DNA from: Aquipuribacter sp051216895
GTDB taxonomy: Bacteria > Actinomycetota > Actinomycetes > Actinomycetales > JBBAYJ01
Length of the DNA stretch: 64,000 bases
Assembly: GCF_051216895.1 (NCBI RefSeq)
Contig: NZ_JBPKAO010000002.1
Coordinates: forward strand, 62,001 to 126,000
Direction of reading: 5' to 3'
Shown here: piece after piece, positions 18,491 through 29,368 of the stretch
How the letters are laid out: every line of letters begins with the position of its first letter
How positions within the stretch are numbered: the first letter of the stretch is position 1
The notes under the pieces: model-generated
Database searches by the model: none
What the model was told of the DNA's origin: nothing
The model's input: the letters and a program-made list of their open reading frames with translations, nothing else
Made by a program: the position numbers and the translations under genes

Positions 18491-18658
18491 TTACTTCTTG
18501 GTGGGACGGACCATCTCGCCGGCCTTGCGCAGGCCGCGGGCGACCCGGGACGACGGGCCACGCTGGTCCTCGACCCGGTCGGCGAGCTTCTTCACCACGG
18601 TGGCGGCGAGCGGTACCGCGATCGCCAGGACGGCCCATCGGACCAGCTGTGCTCTCAT
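18491..18658 (-). CDS. 55-residue membrane-anchored hypothetical protein
   Basis: A strong ribosome site (AAGGAGA, 8 bases before ATG) decides this start; a longer upstream frame lacks one and has shadow-like composition. Residues 6-22 (VRWAVLAIAVPLAATVV) form one membrane helix, and the rest is a short basic tail ending in KK. No known domain is visible. It converges with the beta-solenoid gene and may share the terminator at 18411-18444. Small one-helix proteins of this type are common in actinomycete genomes without assigned function. Confidence 0.65.
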   Translation of the reverse strand: MRAQLVRWAVLAIAVPLAATVVKKLADRVEDQRGPSSRVARGLRKAGEMVRPTKK

Positions 18659-19117
18659 CGTCTGTCTCCTTGTCAGCCGCGCACGGGGACGTGCGCCTGC
18701 CGGTGGGTACCCCGCGCAGAACGGGGCGAAACGAACGAGGGCGGCGGGAACCCGTCTGCAACAACCCCTGCGCTCCTGCATCCCTGACGCGGTTCCCGCC
18801 GCGCACGCTGGGGATACCCGCCGACGGTCGCCACAAACCCCCGCCGGGACCGCGGGTCGCCCCACGCGGCCCGTGAGCCCCTCTCACGCTGCGTCACGAA
18901 CGGTCGAGGTGCCGACGCCCGCCGTCGCCTGTCGACGTGCTGGTGACACCGTCGAGTCTTGACGAAGGTGCTGGTCAAGGGGGCCACACGCGTAGTCACG
19001 GTGACGTAACAAGCGGGTAACTACCGGCCGTGACTCCTTGACCTCACCCCATCCATGACAAAAGGTGCGGGGGGCTGCCCGTCGAGGTGCAGCGGACGTC
19101 GAGAAGGGGACCCATCC
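18659..19117. other. 459-base intergenic region with a large inverted repeat
   Basis: It separates the minus-strand 55-residue gene from the plus-strand subtilase gene. It holds an imperfect inverted repeat at 18741-18802 (16-17 base arms, 29-base loop), a palindrome tcacggtga near 18997-19005, and TTGACC at about 19039 that might be part of the subtilase promoter. I see no further coding sequence or recognisable riboswitch core. Confidence 0.5.
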
Positions 19118-22100
19118 GTGAGGACCAACCATCAGCAAGGTGTGCGCCTGGTCGCGGGCCTGGCCGGCACCGCACTCGTCGCCGCAGGCGTCGTCGGGAT
19201 CACCGGTCCGGCCTCGGCCGAGCCGCTGCCGTTCGACGACGGGAGCTACGTCGTCCTGCTGGACGACCCGGCGCTCGCCTCCTACGACGGCGGGCTCGAC
19301 GGCCTGGCCGCCACCAGGCCGGCCGAGGGGGAGTCGGTCGACATGACCGGCGCCGACGCCCGCCGCTACGCCGGCTACCTGGCCGAGCGCCAGGCCGAGC
19401 TGCTCGAGCAGGTCGACGCCGAGGCGACGTACACCTACCAGGTGGCGTTGAACGGCTTCGCGGTCGAGCTCGACGGCGCGAGGGCCACCAGGCTGGCCGG
19501 GCTGCCGGGCGTGACGGCCGTGCTGCCCAACGAGGTGCGCTCGATCGACACCGTCCAGTCGCCGGAGTACCTGGGCCTGAGCGGCGAGGACGGCGTCTGG
19601 GCCGAGCTCGGGGGCACGGACGCCGCGGGCGAGGGCGTCGTGGTCGGGGTGCTCGACACCGGCGTCTGGCCCGAGAACCCGTCGTTCGCCGGGGACGACC
19701 TGCGCCAGGGCCGGTCGCCGCGCACCGACGGCAAGGGTCGGGTCGTCGGCCGCAACCCGCTGGTGGGTGTGCCGTTCCGCACCGCCGACGACGAGGTCGT
19801 CATGCTCAAGTCCGACCGCACCGTGTTCCGGGGGGAGTGCGAGCTCGGCGAGGGCTGGGCCACCGCCGACCTCTGCAACGACAAGCTCATCACCGCGCGC
19901 TACTTCGCCGACTCGTTCCTGGCGTCGGTCCCGGAGGCCAACCGGGGGGAGTTCGAGTACCTGTCCGCCCGCGACGGCGACGGGCACGGGTCCCACACCG
20001 CGGGCACGGCCGCGGGCAACCCCGGTGTCGCCATGAGCGTGGACGGCCTCGACCTCGGCGAGGGCTCCGGCGTCGCGCCCGGCGCCAAGCTGGCCGTGTA
20101 CAAGGTCTGCTGGGAGGACGACAACCCCAGCACCGGCGGCTGCTACACCGCCGACTCGATCGCCGCGGTCGAGCAGGCCGTCGTCGACGGCGTCGACGTG
20201 CTCAACTACTCGATCAGCGGGACGACCACCACGGTCGTCGACGCGGTCGAGCTGGCCTTCTACAACGCCGCCAACGCCGGCGTGTTCGTGGCCGCCTCGG
20301 CCGGCAACTCCGGTCCGGGAAGCTCGACCACCGCGCACAACAGCCCGTGGGTCATGACGGTCGGCGCGACGACCTTCAAGCGGGACGAGGGGACGGTCGT
20401 GCTCGGCAACGGAGCCACGTACAAGGGCGCCTCGGTCATCCAGGACGGCTTCCCGCAGAACGAGCTGGTGCTGTCCACCGAGGCCGGACTGCCCGGTGCC
20501 GCGGCCGCCCAGGTCGCGCTCTGCTACCCCGGCACGCTCGACCCGGCCGTCGTGACCGGCACGACGGTCGTCTGCGACCGCGGTGTCATCGACCGGGTGG
20601 CCAAGTCCGCCGCGGTCGAGCAGGCCGGCGGGGTGGCCATGATCATGACCAACACCAGCCCCGGTCTCAGCCTCGACCCCGACTTCCACGCCGTCCCGAC
20701 GGTGCACGTGGACGATGTGGCCGGTGCGGCGATCAAGGCGTACGCGACGAGCGACGGGGCCACGGCCGCGTTCGAGCCGGGCGACACCACCGGTGGCGCG
20801 CCCACCCCGATCCCGCAGGTCGCGGGCTTCTCCTCCCGCGGGCCGACGCTGGCCGCGGGCAGCGACATCATCAAGCCCGACATCGCCGCCCCCGGCGTCG
20901 CCGTCGTCGCGGCGGTGGCCCCCGGCCCCAACGGCGGGAACGACTACAACGCGCTCTCGGGCACGTCGATGTCCAGCCCGCACGTGGCCGGCCTCGGGGC
21001 GCTCGTCCTGGGTGAGAACCCCCAGTGGCACCCCAGCGTGGTCAAGTCGGCGATCATGACGACGGCCACCAACCTGGCCACCGCCGACGGCAGCGAGGTG
21101 ACCGACCCGTTCGTCCAGGGCGCGGGCTTCGTCAGCCCGGCCGACATGTTCACCCCCGGCCTGGTCCTGCCCAGCACCGAGGCGGAGTGGGGCGGCTTCT
21201 ACGCCGGCCAGGGTCTGCAGCTCGGTGACCCCGGCTCGGAGTACGAGGAGATCGCCCCCACCGACCTCAACTACCCGTCGGTCGCCATCAGCCAGCAGGC
21301 CGGGCCGCAGACCGTGACCCGCACGTTCCAGGCGTTGCAGGCCGGTACCTGGGACGTCGAGGTCGACCTGCCCGGCTACGAGGTCAGCACCTCCACCCCG
21401 ACCGTCCGCGGCAACGCCTCCGGTCGTGCGGCCACGTCGGTGGACTTCACGTTCACCCGCACCGACGCCGCGCTGGCAGAGTGGGCCACGGGCTTCATCA
21501 CCCTCGAGGGCCCCACCACCGTCCGGATGCCGGTCGCCGTGCGCCCGGTGTCGGTGGCGGCACCGTCCGAGGTGAGCGGGGCCGTCGAGGATGGTTCGGT
21601 CGAGGTCGGCATCACCCCCGGGTTCGACGGGGAGCTCGAGCTCAGCACCCAGGGCTTCGCCGAGGGCGTCACCCGTTCGGGAGCCCTGAGCCCGGGCGCC
21701 GCCGCCGCGGCCGCCTACGTCACGCAGGTGCCCGCGGGGACGTCGCTGGCCCGGTTCGACCTGGACGCGACCAACGACGCCTCGGACATGGACCTGTTCG
21801 TCTACCGGATGAACGCCGCCGGGACGGCCCTGGTCGCCCTGGTCGGACAGTCCGCGACCGGCTCGGCCGACGAGCGGGTCGACGTGCTCGACCTGCCCGC
21901 CGGTCTCTACTACTCGGTGGTGGAGAACTACGCCAACGCCCCGGGGGAGACCCAGGCGGCGTTCGAGTTCACGACGTACACCGTGACGCCGCAGACGAAC
22001 CTGGGCGGCCTGGCCGCCGAGCCGAACCCGATCGACGTGACCGCCGGTGAGCCGACGACGTTCGACGTCACCTGGTCGGGGCTGGACCCCGAGTCCAGCT

Positions 22101-22159
22101 ACCTGGGCTGGGTCGGCTACGAGGGTGCCCTGGCACCGACCATCGTGTCGGTCGACTGA
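19118..22159 (+). CDS. Secreted S8 family serine protease (subtilase with PA domain)
   Basis: 1013 residues from GTG, chosen because AGAAGGGGA precedes it. A signal peptide (to about residue 34, ASA) and an I9-type propeptide (about 40-145) precede the catalytic domain. The triad is Asp180 (VLDTGVWPENPSF), His290 (DGHGSHTAGT) and Ser617 (GTSMSSPHVAG), with oxyanion Asn397 (SAGNSGPG). A protease-associated domain (about 440-555) interrupts the catalytic domain, as in plant-type subtilases. An Fn3-like domain follows (TRTFQALQAG onward), then a segment near 880-980 resembling a PPC or Ig-like domain. All catalytic residues are present. The role is probably extracellular protein digestion. A hairpin terminator follows the stop. 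Confidence 0.93.
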   Translation: MRTNHQQGVRLVAGLAGTALVAAGVVGITGPASAEPLPFDDGSYVVLLDDPALASYDGGLDGLAATRPAEGESVDMTGADARRYAGYLAERQAELLEQVDAEATYTYQVALNGFAVELDGARATRLAGLPGVTAVLPNEVRSIDTVQSPEYLGLSGEDGVWAELGGTDAAGEGVVVGVLDTGVWPENPSFAGDDLRQGRSPRTDGKGRVVGRNPLVGVPFRTADDEVVMLKSDRTVFRGECELGEGWATADLCNDKLITARYFADSFLASVPEANRGEFEYLSARDGDGHGSHTAGTAAGNPGVAMSVDGLDLGEGSGVAPGAKLAVYKVCWEDDNPSTGGCYTADSIAAVEQAVVDGVDVLNYSISGTTTTVVDAVELAFYNAANAGVFVAASAGNSGPGSSTTAHNSPWVMTVGATTFKRDEGTVVLGNGATYKGASVIQDGFPQNELVLSTEAGLPGAAAAQVALCYPGTLDPAVVTGTTVVCDRGVIDRVAKSAAVEQAGGVAMIMTNTSPGLSLDPDFHAVPTVHVDDVAGAAIKAYATSDGATAAFEPGDTTGGAPTPIPQVAGFSSRGPTLAAGSDIIKPDIAAPGVAVVAAVAPGPNGGNDYNALSGTSMSSPHVAGLGALVLGENPQWHPSVVKSAIMTTATNLATADGSEVTDPFVQGAGFVSPADMFTPGLVLPSTEAEWGGFYAGQGLQLGDPGSEYEEIAPTDLNYPSVAISQQAGPQTVTRTFQALQAGTWDVEVDLPGYEVSTSTPTVRGNASGRAATSVDFTFTRTDAALAEWATGFITLEGPTTVRMPVAVRPVSVAAPSEVSGAVEDGSVEVGITPGFDGELELSTQGFAEGVTRSGALSPGAAAAAAYVTQVPAGTSLARFDLDATNDASDMDLFVYRMNAAGTALVALVGQSATGSADERVDVLDLPAGLYYSVVENYANAPGETQAAFEFTTYTVTPQTNLGGLAAEPNPIDVTAGEPTTFDVTWSGLDPESSYLGWVGYEGALAPTIVSVD

Positions 22160-22180
22160 CCCCGCACCACCGTCCGACGC

Positions 22181-22208
22181 GGCCCTCCACCTCTTGTGGT
22201 GGGGGGCC
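22181..22208 (+). terminator. Hairpin terminator after the subtilase
   Basis: An 11-base stem with one G-U pair and loop tcttgt, 21 bases after the subtilase stop. Confidence 0.7.
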
Positions 22209-22224
22209 GCCGGTCGTCCCCGTC

Positions 22225-22252
22225 CTGGACCGTCACGCCTGGACCGTCACGC
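22225..22252 (+). repeat. 14-base tandem duplication
   Basis: Unit ctggaccgtcacgc twice in a row between the convergent subtilase and LLM genes, followed by ctgggc repeats. Confidence 0.8.
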
Positions 22253-22337
22253 CTGGGCCTGGGCCGTTGCCTCGTCGCGCACGACCTGCGCGATCACCCG
22301 CTCCGACCGGGGCTCGGCGGTCCTCGCGTTGCGGGTG

Positions 22338-23348
22338 CTACGAGCTGCGGCGCAGCACCGGGGCGATCTTCTCGCCGTAGGCGGTGAGGGTCGACTCCGG
22401 CTCGTCGTGCATCAGGTAGAGCGCGAACTGGTCCACGCCCAGGTCCTGCAGCTGCTGCAGCCGCTCCAGGTGCGCCTCGACGGGGCCGAGCAGGCAGAAC
22501 CGGTCGACGATCTCGTCGGGGACGAAGTCGGCGTGGGTGTTGCCGGCCCGACCGTGCTGGGCGTAGTCGTAGCCCTCACGCCCCTTGATGTAGTCGGTGA
22601 GGGCCTGCGGGACCGCACCGCTCTCGCCGTAGCGGGAGACCAGGTCGGCGACGTGGTTGCCGACCATGCCACCGAACCACCGGACCTGGTCGCGCATCTG
22701 CGGCAGCCGTTCCGTGGGCCCCACGTAGGCGGGTGCGGCGACCACGACGTAGAGGGAGTCCGGGTCCCGCCCGGCGGCGGCCGCGGCGGCCCGCACCGCG
22801 CCGATGGTCCACTCGGCGATCGACGGGTCGGCGAGCTGCAGGATGAACCCGTCCGCCTGCTCGCCCACCAGCTGCAGCGCCTTGGGCCCGTAGCCGGCCA
22901 TGAGCACGGGCAGGTGCCCGCCCGCCCGCCACGGGAACGACAGCTCGGTCTCGTTGTGGGTGACCGTGCGCCCCTCGGCCAGGCCCTTGATGACGGCCAT
23001 CGACTCGCGGACCTGCGCCAGGGTGCAGGGCTTGTTGCCGATGACCCGCATCGCGGAGTCCCCACGGCCGATCCCGCAGACCGTGCGCTCGCCGAACATG
23101 TCGTTGAGGGTGGCGTGCTGGCTGGCGATGACGGTCCAGTCCCGGGTGCCCGGGTTGGTGACCATCGGCCCGACGACCATGGTGTGCGTGGCGGCCAGGA
23201 TCTGGCTGTAGACGACGTACGGCTCCTGCCACAGCACGTGGGAGTCGAAGGTCCAGCCGTGGCTGAAGCCCAGCGTCTCCGCGCGGCGCATCAGGTCGAC
23301 GACCCGCCAGGCCGGCGGGTCGTTCTGCAGCACGAGGCCGAGGTCCAT
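22338..23348 (-). CDS. LLM-class flavin/F420-dependent oxidoreductase (TIGR03842-like)
   Basis: 336 residues, a bacterial luciferase-like TIM barrel. The start MDLGLVLQNDPPAWRVVDL, SHGWTFDSHVLWQEPY, GPMVTNPGTRDWTVIAS and CGIGRGDSAMR, then MAGYGPKALQLVG, match the subfamily repeatedly found beside hydantoinase genes, predicted to use F420. It follows mmsA by 55 bases and is third in the hydA-mmsA-LLM operon; GAGAGG precedes the ATG. Its reaction is unproven. Given its neighbours it might act on pyrimidine or hydantoin ring compounds. The assignment rests on sequence resemblance and context only. Confidence 0.85.
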   Translation of the reverse strand: MDLGLVLQNDPPAWRVVDLMRRAETLGFSHGWTFDSHVLWQEPYVVYSQILAATHTMVVGPMVTNPGTRDWTVIASQHATLNDMFGERTVCGIGRGDSAMRVIGNKPCTLAQVRESMAVIKGLAEGRTVTHNETELSFPWRAGGHLPVLMAGYGPKALQLVGEQADGFILQLADPSIAEWTIGAVRAAAAAAGRDPDSLYVVVAAPAYVGPTERLPQMRDQVRWFGGMVGNHVADLVSRYGESGAVPQALTDYIKGREGYDYAQHGRAGNTHADFVPDEIVDRFCLLGPVEAHLERLQQLQDLGVDQFALYLMHDEPESTLTAYGEKIAPVLRRSS

Positions 23349-23403
23349 CGGGGTGTGTGCCTCTCAGTCGGGCGGGCTCGGTCGGGGCAGTCGGTGCGTC
23401 AGG

Positions 23404-24891
<1,488 letters not shown>

Positions 24892-24901
24892 CGGTTGCTC
24901 C

Positions 24902-26329
24902 TCAGCGCAGGTAGGTGCTCAGCCCACGGGGCAGGAACCGCCCGTGGCCGGCGCGTCCGTGGAACGTACCCCGGTCGACCACGACGCTGCCCCGGGACAT
25001 CACCGTCCGCACGCCCCCGCTGACCTGGAACCCCTCGTAGGCCGAGTAGTCCATGTTCATGTGGTGGGTCGAGGCGCTGATCGTGGTCAGGGCGTTCGGG
25101 TCGTAGACGACGACGTCGGCGTCGGCGCCCGGGGCGATGACGCCCTTGCGGGGGTAGAGACCGAACATCCGGGCCGGGGTCGTGGAGCAGGTCTCGACCC
25201 AGCGCTCCAGGCTGATCTCACCCGTGGCCACGCCCTGGTAGATCAGGTCCATCCGGTGCTCGACCCCGCCGATGCCGTTGGGGATGGCGCGGAAGTCGTC
25301 GCGGCCGAGCTCCTTCTGGTCCTTGAAGCAGAACGGGCAGTGGTCGGTGGCCACGATGGACAGGTCGTTGGTCCGCAGGCCCCGCCACAGGTCCCGGCCG
25401 TGGTTCTCGTGCTTGCTGCGCAGCGGGGCCGAGCAGACGTACTTGGCGCCCTCGAACCCGTCCTCGCCCTGGGCGTCGAGGTGGTCCTCCAGGGTCAGGT
25501 ACAGGTACTGCGGGCAGGTCTCGGCGAACACGTTGTGGCCCTCGGCGCGGGCCCGGCTCACCTGCTCCAGCGCCTCGGAGCTGGACAGGTGGACGAAGTA
25601 GACCGGCGCCCCGGCGACGAGGGCGAGCTGGATGGCGCGGAACGTGGCCTCGCCCTCCAGCCGGGCGGGCCGGGTGAGGCCGTGGTTGACGGGGCTGGTC
25701 TCGCCGCGGGCGGCGGCCTGCTCGGCGAGCACGTCGATGGCGATGCCGTTCTCGGCGTGCATCGAGATCATCGCGCCGAGCTCGGCCGCGCGCTGCATGG
25801 CCCGCAGGATCTGCCCGTCGTCGGAGTAGAAGACGCCCGGGTAGGCCATGAACAGCTTGAAGCTGGTGATGCCCTCGGCGACCAGGTCGCCCATCAGCTT
25901 GAGGCTGGAGTCGTCGACCCCTCCGATGATCATGTGGAAGGCGTAGTCGATCGCGCACCTGCCGTCGGCCTTGCCGTACCAGGTGTCCAGGCTGGCGCGG
26001 ACGTCGTTGCCCGCCGTCTGCACCGCGAAGTCGATGATCGTGGTGGTCCCGCCGTGGGCGGCGGCCCGGGTGCCGGTCTCGAAGGTGTCGCTGGCCTGCG
26101 TGCCGCCGAACGGCATCTCCATGTGGGTGTGGGCGTCGATCCCGCCCGGCACCACGTAGCAGCCGGAGGCGTCGATCACGGTGTCCGCGGTGATGCCGGT
26201 CGCCTCGGCCGTGCCAGGGGCCAGCAGCGCCACCACGCGTTCGCCCTCGACGAGCACGTCGTGGGGGATGGCGCCGGTCGCGCTGACGACGGTGCCGTTG
26301 CTGATCAGGGTCCTGGTGGCTGCAGACAT
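24902..26329 (-). CDS. hydA: Dihydropyrimidinase (D-hydantoinase)
   Basis: 475 residues. A binuclear zinc amidohydrolase that opens dihydrouracil, dihydrothymine or hydantoins to N-carbamoyl amino acids in the cytoplasm. Metal ligands are visible in order: HTH in GGIDAHTHMEMPFGG, the carbamylated Lys in SFKLFMAYPG, His in SMHAENG, His in YFVHLSSSEAL, and Asp in VATDHCPFCFK. ATG at 26329 follows GAGGAG at 10 bases, and a TAGCGT box (minus strand, 26364-26369) would give a leader of about 28 bases. It is first in the hydA-mmsA-LLM operon and divergent from the acyl-CoA ligase gene. Confidence 0.95.
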   Translation of the reverse strand: MSAATRTLISNGTVVSATGAIPHDVLVEGERVVALLAPGTAEATGITADTVIDASGCYVVPGGIDAHTHMEMPFGGTQASDTFETGTRAAAHGGTTTIIDFAVQTAGNDVRASLDTWYGKADGRCAIDYAFHMIIGGVDDSSLKLMGDLVAEGITSFKLFMAYPGVFYSDDGQILRAMQRAAELGAMISMHAENGIAIDVLAEQAAARGETSPVNHGLTRPARLEGEATFRAIQLALVAGAPVYFVHLSSSEALEQVSRARAEGHNVFAETCPQYLYLTLEDHLDAQGEDGFEGAKYVCSAPLRSKHENHGRDLWRGLRTNDLSIVATDHCPFCFKDQKELGRDDFRAIPNGIGGVEHRMDLIYQGVATGEISLERWVETCSTTPARMFGLYPRKGVIAPGADADVVVYDPNALTTISASTHHMNMDYSAYEGFQVSGGVRTVMSRGSVVVDRGTFHGRAGHGRFLPRGLSTYLR

Positions 26330-26363
26330 GGTGTGCGGCTCCTCGCGTCCGGGGGAACCGTCG

Positions 26364-26369
26364 ACGCTA
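26364..26369 (-). promoter_or_regulatory. Candidate -10 box of the hydA operon
   Basis: TAGCGT on the minus strand, 34 bases before the hydA ATG, with GAGGAG in the short leader. Confidence 0.4.
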
Positions 26370-26498
26370 GGCCAGGGTCGGGCCGGGGTAAAGGGTCGCG
26401 CTGCTCTGCCGGAGTCCTCGGTCGGGGCCGCCCGTGCGTGGAATACTCCGTGCACACGGGCCGATGGCGTGCCCCGTCGTGACGAGGATGCGGCCTCC

Positions 26499-28274
26499 AT
26501 GACCGAGTTCCCCTGGGTGCAGCGCTACCCGGACGGCACCAGGCCGGACATCGGTGACGTCGCCGAACGCAACCTGCCGGAGCTGTTGCGGCGCTCGGCG
26601 CGCGAGTACGCCGACGACGTCGCGTTCACCCAGGTGATGCCCAACGGGATGAACGGGTCGCTGCGCTACCGCGAGGTCGACCGGATGAGCGACGAGGTGG
26701 CCGTGTACCTGCGCGAGGTCGTCGGTCTGCAGGTGGGCGACCGCGTCGCCGTGCAGATGCCGAACTGCCTGAGCTACCCGGTCGTCGCCTTCGGGATCCT
26801 CAAGGCCGGGTGCGTGCTGGTGAACACCAACCCGCTCTACACCCGCTCGGAGATGGTCCACCAGTTCGCGGACTCCGGTGCCCGGGCGCTGTTCATCAGC
26901 GACGTGTTCGCCGACCGGCTGCCCGAGGTGCTGCCGCGGACGTCGTTGGGGACCGTCGTCACGGTGCCGGTCTCCGCGTTCTTCCCGACGGTCGTCAACG
27001 GCATCATCCGTGCCACGCAGCGGTACTGGCAGCGCACGCTCCCGCCGGTCACCGTCGACCACACCACGCTGCGGTCGGCTCTCGCCCAGGGACGTGAGCG
27101 GCTCGGCAGCGGGGACGCCGGCAGCGGGGATGTCGGGCGCGTGGACCTCCAGTCGTACCTGGCGGACGTGGACCTCGACTCGATCGCGGCGCTGCAGTAC
27201 ACCGGCGGGACCACCGGGGTGTCCAAGGGCGCGATGCTCTCCCACGGCAACCTGGTCGCCAACACGCTGCAGATGCTCGAGATGCTCGGGACGCACGTCC
27301 GCCCGGGCAAGGAGACTGTCCTCACGGCCCTGCCGCTCTACCACATCTTCGCGTTCACGGTGAACCTGCTGGGCTTCCACACCATGGGCGGGCGCAACAT
27401 CCTCATCCCCTCGCCACGGCCCCCGAGCACCCTCAAGCGGGCGTTCGAGAACTACCCGATCACGTGGCTCACCGGCGTCAACACCCTGTTCAACGCCCTG
27501 CTCAACGAGCGGTGGTTCGTCGAGCACCCACCGCGGACGCTGCGCGGTTCCGCGGCGGGCGGCATGGCGCTGCACGTCCCGGTCGCGCAGCGGTGGCGCG
27601 AGGTGACCGGGACGCCGATCGTCGAGGGGTACGGGCTGACCGAGTCCTCGCCGGTGCTGACGTTCAACCCGCTGGGCGGCACCGTCAAGGACGGGACGAT
27701 CGGCATCCCCGTGCCCTCGACGGAGGTGCGGTGCGTCGCCGAGGACGGCACCAGGCTCGGTCCGGGACAGTCGGGCGAGCTCGTGGCCCGGGGTCCCCAG
27801 GTGATGAAGGGGTACTGGCAGCGTCCGGACGACACCGCCGCGACGATCAGGGACGGGTGGCTGTTCACCGGCGACGTCGCGGAGATGGACGCCGACGGGT
27901 TCTTCCGCATCATCGACCGCAAGAAGGACATGGTGCTCGTGAGCGGGTTCAACGTGTACCCCTCCGAGGTGGAGGCCTGCCTGACCGACCTGCCGGGGAT
28001 CCAGGAGGCCGCGGTCGTGGGCGTGCCCGATGCACGTTCCGGTGAGTCGGTGCGTGCGTACGTCGTCGCCGACGACCGGGGCCCCACCGAGTCCGAGGTG
28101 CTGGCGCACTGCCGCGAGCACCTCGCCGCCTACAAGGTGCCGCGGGGCGTGGAGTTCCGCGACGAGCTGCCCATGAGCAACGTCGGCAAGATCCTGCGCA
28201 GACAGCTGCGCGACGAGCCGCAGCCGGCCTCGCTCCCGGCACCGGGAGACGCTCCGCAGGCAGGTCGGTCATGA
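26499..28274 (+). CDS. Long-chain fatty acid-CoA ligase (AMP-forming)
   Basis: 591 residues of the FadD type, activating fatty acids to acyl-CoA through an acyl-AMP. The phosphate-binding loop is LQYTGGTTGVSKGAML near residue 235, followed by YHIFAFT, EGYGLTESSP (motif A5), FTGDVAEMDADGFF and IDRKKDMVLVSGFNVYP, with the C-terminal Lys in NVGKILRRQLR. All motifs are present. GAGGA lies 12 bases before the ATG. The last bases overlap the BASS transporter start as ATGA, so the two are translationally coupled. The spacer from hydA carries an AATACT-like -10 near 26442. The partner transporter hints at uptake and activation of an anionic substrate. Confidence 0.92.
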   Translation: MTEFPWVQRYPDGTRPDIGDVAERNLPELLRRSAREYADDVAFTQVMPNGMNGSLRYREVDRMSDEVAVYLREVVGLQVGDRVAVQMPNCLSYPVVAFGILKAGCVLVNTNPLYTRSEMVHQFADSGARALFISDVFADRLPEVLPRTSLGTVVTVPVSAFFPTVVNGIIRATQRYWQRTLPPVTVDHTTLRSALAQGRERLGSGDAGSGDVGRVDLQSYLADVDLDSIAALQYTGGTTGVSKGAMLSHGNLVANTLQMLEMLGTHVRPGKETVLTALPLYHIFAFTVNLLGFHTMGGRNILIPSPRPPSTLKRAFENYPITWLTGVNTLFNALLNERWFVEHPPRTLRGSAAGGMALHVPVAQRWREVTGTPIVEGYGLTESSPVLTFNPLGGTVKDGTIGIPVPSTEVRCVAEDGTRLGPGQSGELVARGPQVMKGYWQRPDDTAATIRDGWLFTGDVAEMDADGFFRIIDRKKDMVLVSGFNVYPSEVEACLTDLPGIQEAAVVGVPDARSGESVRAYVVADDRGPTESEVLAHCREHLAAYKVPRGVEFRDELPMSNVGKILRRQLRDEPQPASLPAPGDAPQAGRS

Positions 28275-29248
28275 CCGGCGTCGGCGCCCTCGCGGTCGCC
28301 GCGGGGATCACGGGGCCGCCCGCGGACCACGAGGTCGTCACCGAGTTCGAGCAGGTGGTGCTCATCGCCCTGGTGTTCGTCATCATGTTCGGCCTCGGCG
28401 CCGGCCTGACACCGCGTGACTTCCTCTCGGCGCTCAAGCGCCCGCAGGGTCTGGTGATCGGGTGGCTGACCCAGTTCGGCATCATGCCGTTCCTGGCCTT
28501 CGTCCTCGTCCTCGTGTTCGTCCTGCCCCTGCCGGAGGAGTACGCGGTCCCGGTCGCCATCGGTGCGCTGCTCATGGGGTCGGTCCCCGCGGGCACGACG
28601 TCGAACATCTTCACGTACTTCTCCAAGGGCAACCTGGCCCTCAGCGTCATCATGACGACCAACTCGACGCTGTGGGCCCTGGTGATGACGCCGCTGGCGC
28701 TGCTGCTGTACGGCGGCCGCTTCCTGCCGGCCGACTCCGACCTGCAGATCCCGATCGAGAACGTCGTCGTCACCCTGGTGGTCCTGCTCGTCCCCGTGGT
28801 GATCGGCATGACCATCCGCCGCTACAGCGCCAACATCGGCGCGGTGCTGGAGCTCATGGGCGGGCTGGTCGGCGTGTTCTTCATCGTGTTCCTGCTCGTG
28901 ACGTGGGTGCCCCGCAACTGGTTCCTGCTCGTGATCACGCCCTGGCAGGTGTACGCGGTCTCCCTGCTGCTCGGGCTGGGGGGGATCACCGTCGCCTACG
29001 TCATCTGCAAGGCGATCCGGCTGCACCCGGCCAACGCCCGGACCGTCGCCCTGGAGACCGGCATCCAGAACGGGCCGCTCGCCATCGCGATCATCCTGCT
29101 GTCGTTCCCGGACAGCCCCGTCCTGGGCACGCTGCTGCTGGTACCGGCGCTGTACTCGGTGTTCATCGTGCTCATCGCCACTGCGGTGACGCTGCGCTTC
29201 CGCCGCGCCAACGTCGCCGAGGAGCAGAAGATCCCGAGCCTGCTCTGA
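28271..29248 (+). CDS. Bile acid:sodium symporter (BASS) family transporter
   Basis: 325 residues, about nine membrane helices. Typical BASS features are VFVIMFGLGAGLTPRDFL in the first helix, GSVPAGTTSNIFTYFSKGNLALSV across the substrate and sodium crossover, and ALETGIQNGPLAIAIILL in the second crossover. The family imports organic anions with sodium. It overlaps the acyl-CoA ligase by four bases, suggesting that the two handle the same carboxylate. An inverted-repeat cluster follows the stop. The specific substrate cannot be inferred. Confidence 0.9.
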   Translation: MTGVGALAVAAGITGPPADHEVVTEFEQVVLIALVFVIMFGLGAGLTPRDFLSALKRPQGLVIGWLTQFGIMPFLAFVLVLVFVLPLPEEYAVPVAIGALLMGSVPAGTTSNIFTYFSKGNLALSVIMTTNSTLWALVMTPLALLLYGGRFLPADSDLQIPIENVVVTLVVLLVPVVIGMTIRRYSANIGAVLELMGGLVGVFFIVFLLVTWVPRNWFLLVITPWQVYAVSLLLGLGGITVAYVICKAIRLHPANARTVALETGIQNGPLAIAIILLSFPDSPVLGTLLLVPALYSVFIVLIATAVTLRFRRANVAEEQKIPSLL

Positions 29249-29304
29249 CTCCCCGCGCGCCCGGGCGAGGCTCGGCTCCGGGACCCGGGCACCCAGGCGG
29301 GGGA
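29248..29304 (+). terminator. Nested hairpins after the BASS gene
   Basis: An outer stem (29248-29255 with 29296-29304) and an inner 7-base stem gcccggg/cccgggc (29258-29264 with 29283-29289), directly after the stop of the BASS gene. Confidence 0.5.
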
Positions 29305-29368
29305 GAGCGGGGCGGTACGTCGGGTCGCGTCGGCGCCCGCGGACAGGGCCGGTGTCGTCGTGAAGGAA

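Noticed and set aside
18659..19117. Riboswitch (c-di-GMP, c-di-AMP or cobalamin type) before the subtilase
   Set aside because: I looked for conserved core segments of these classes and did not find them. Only a large inverted repeat is present.
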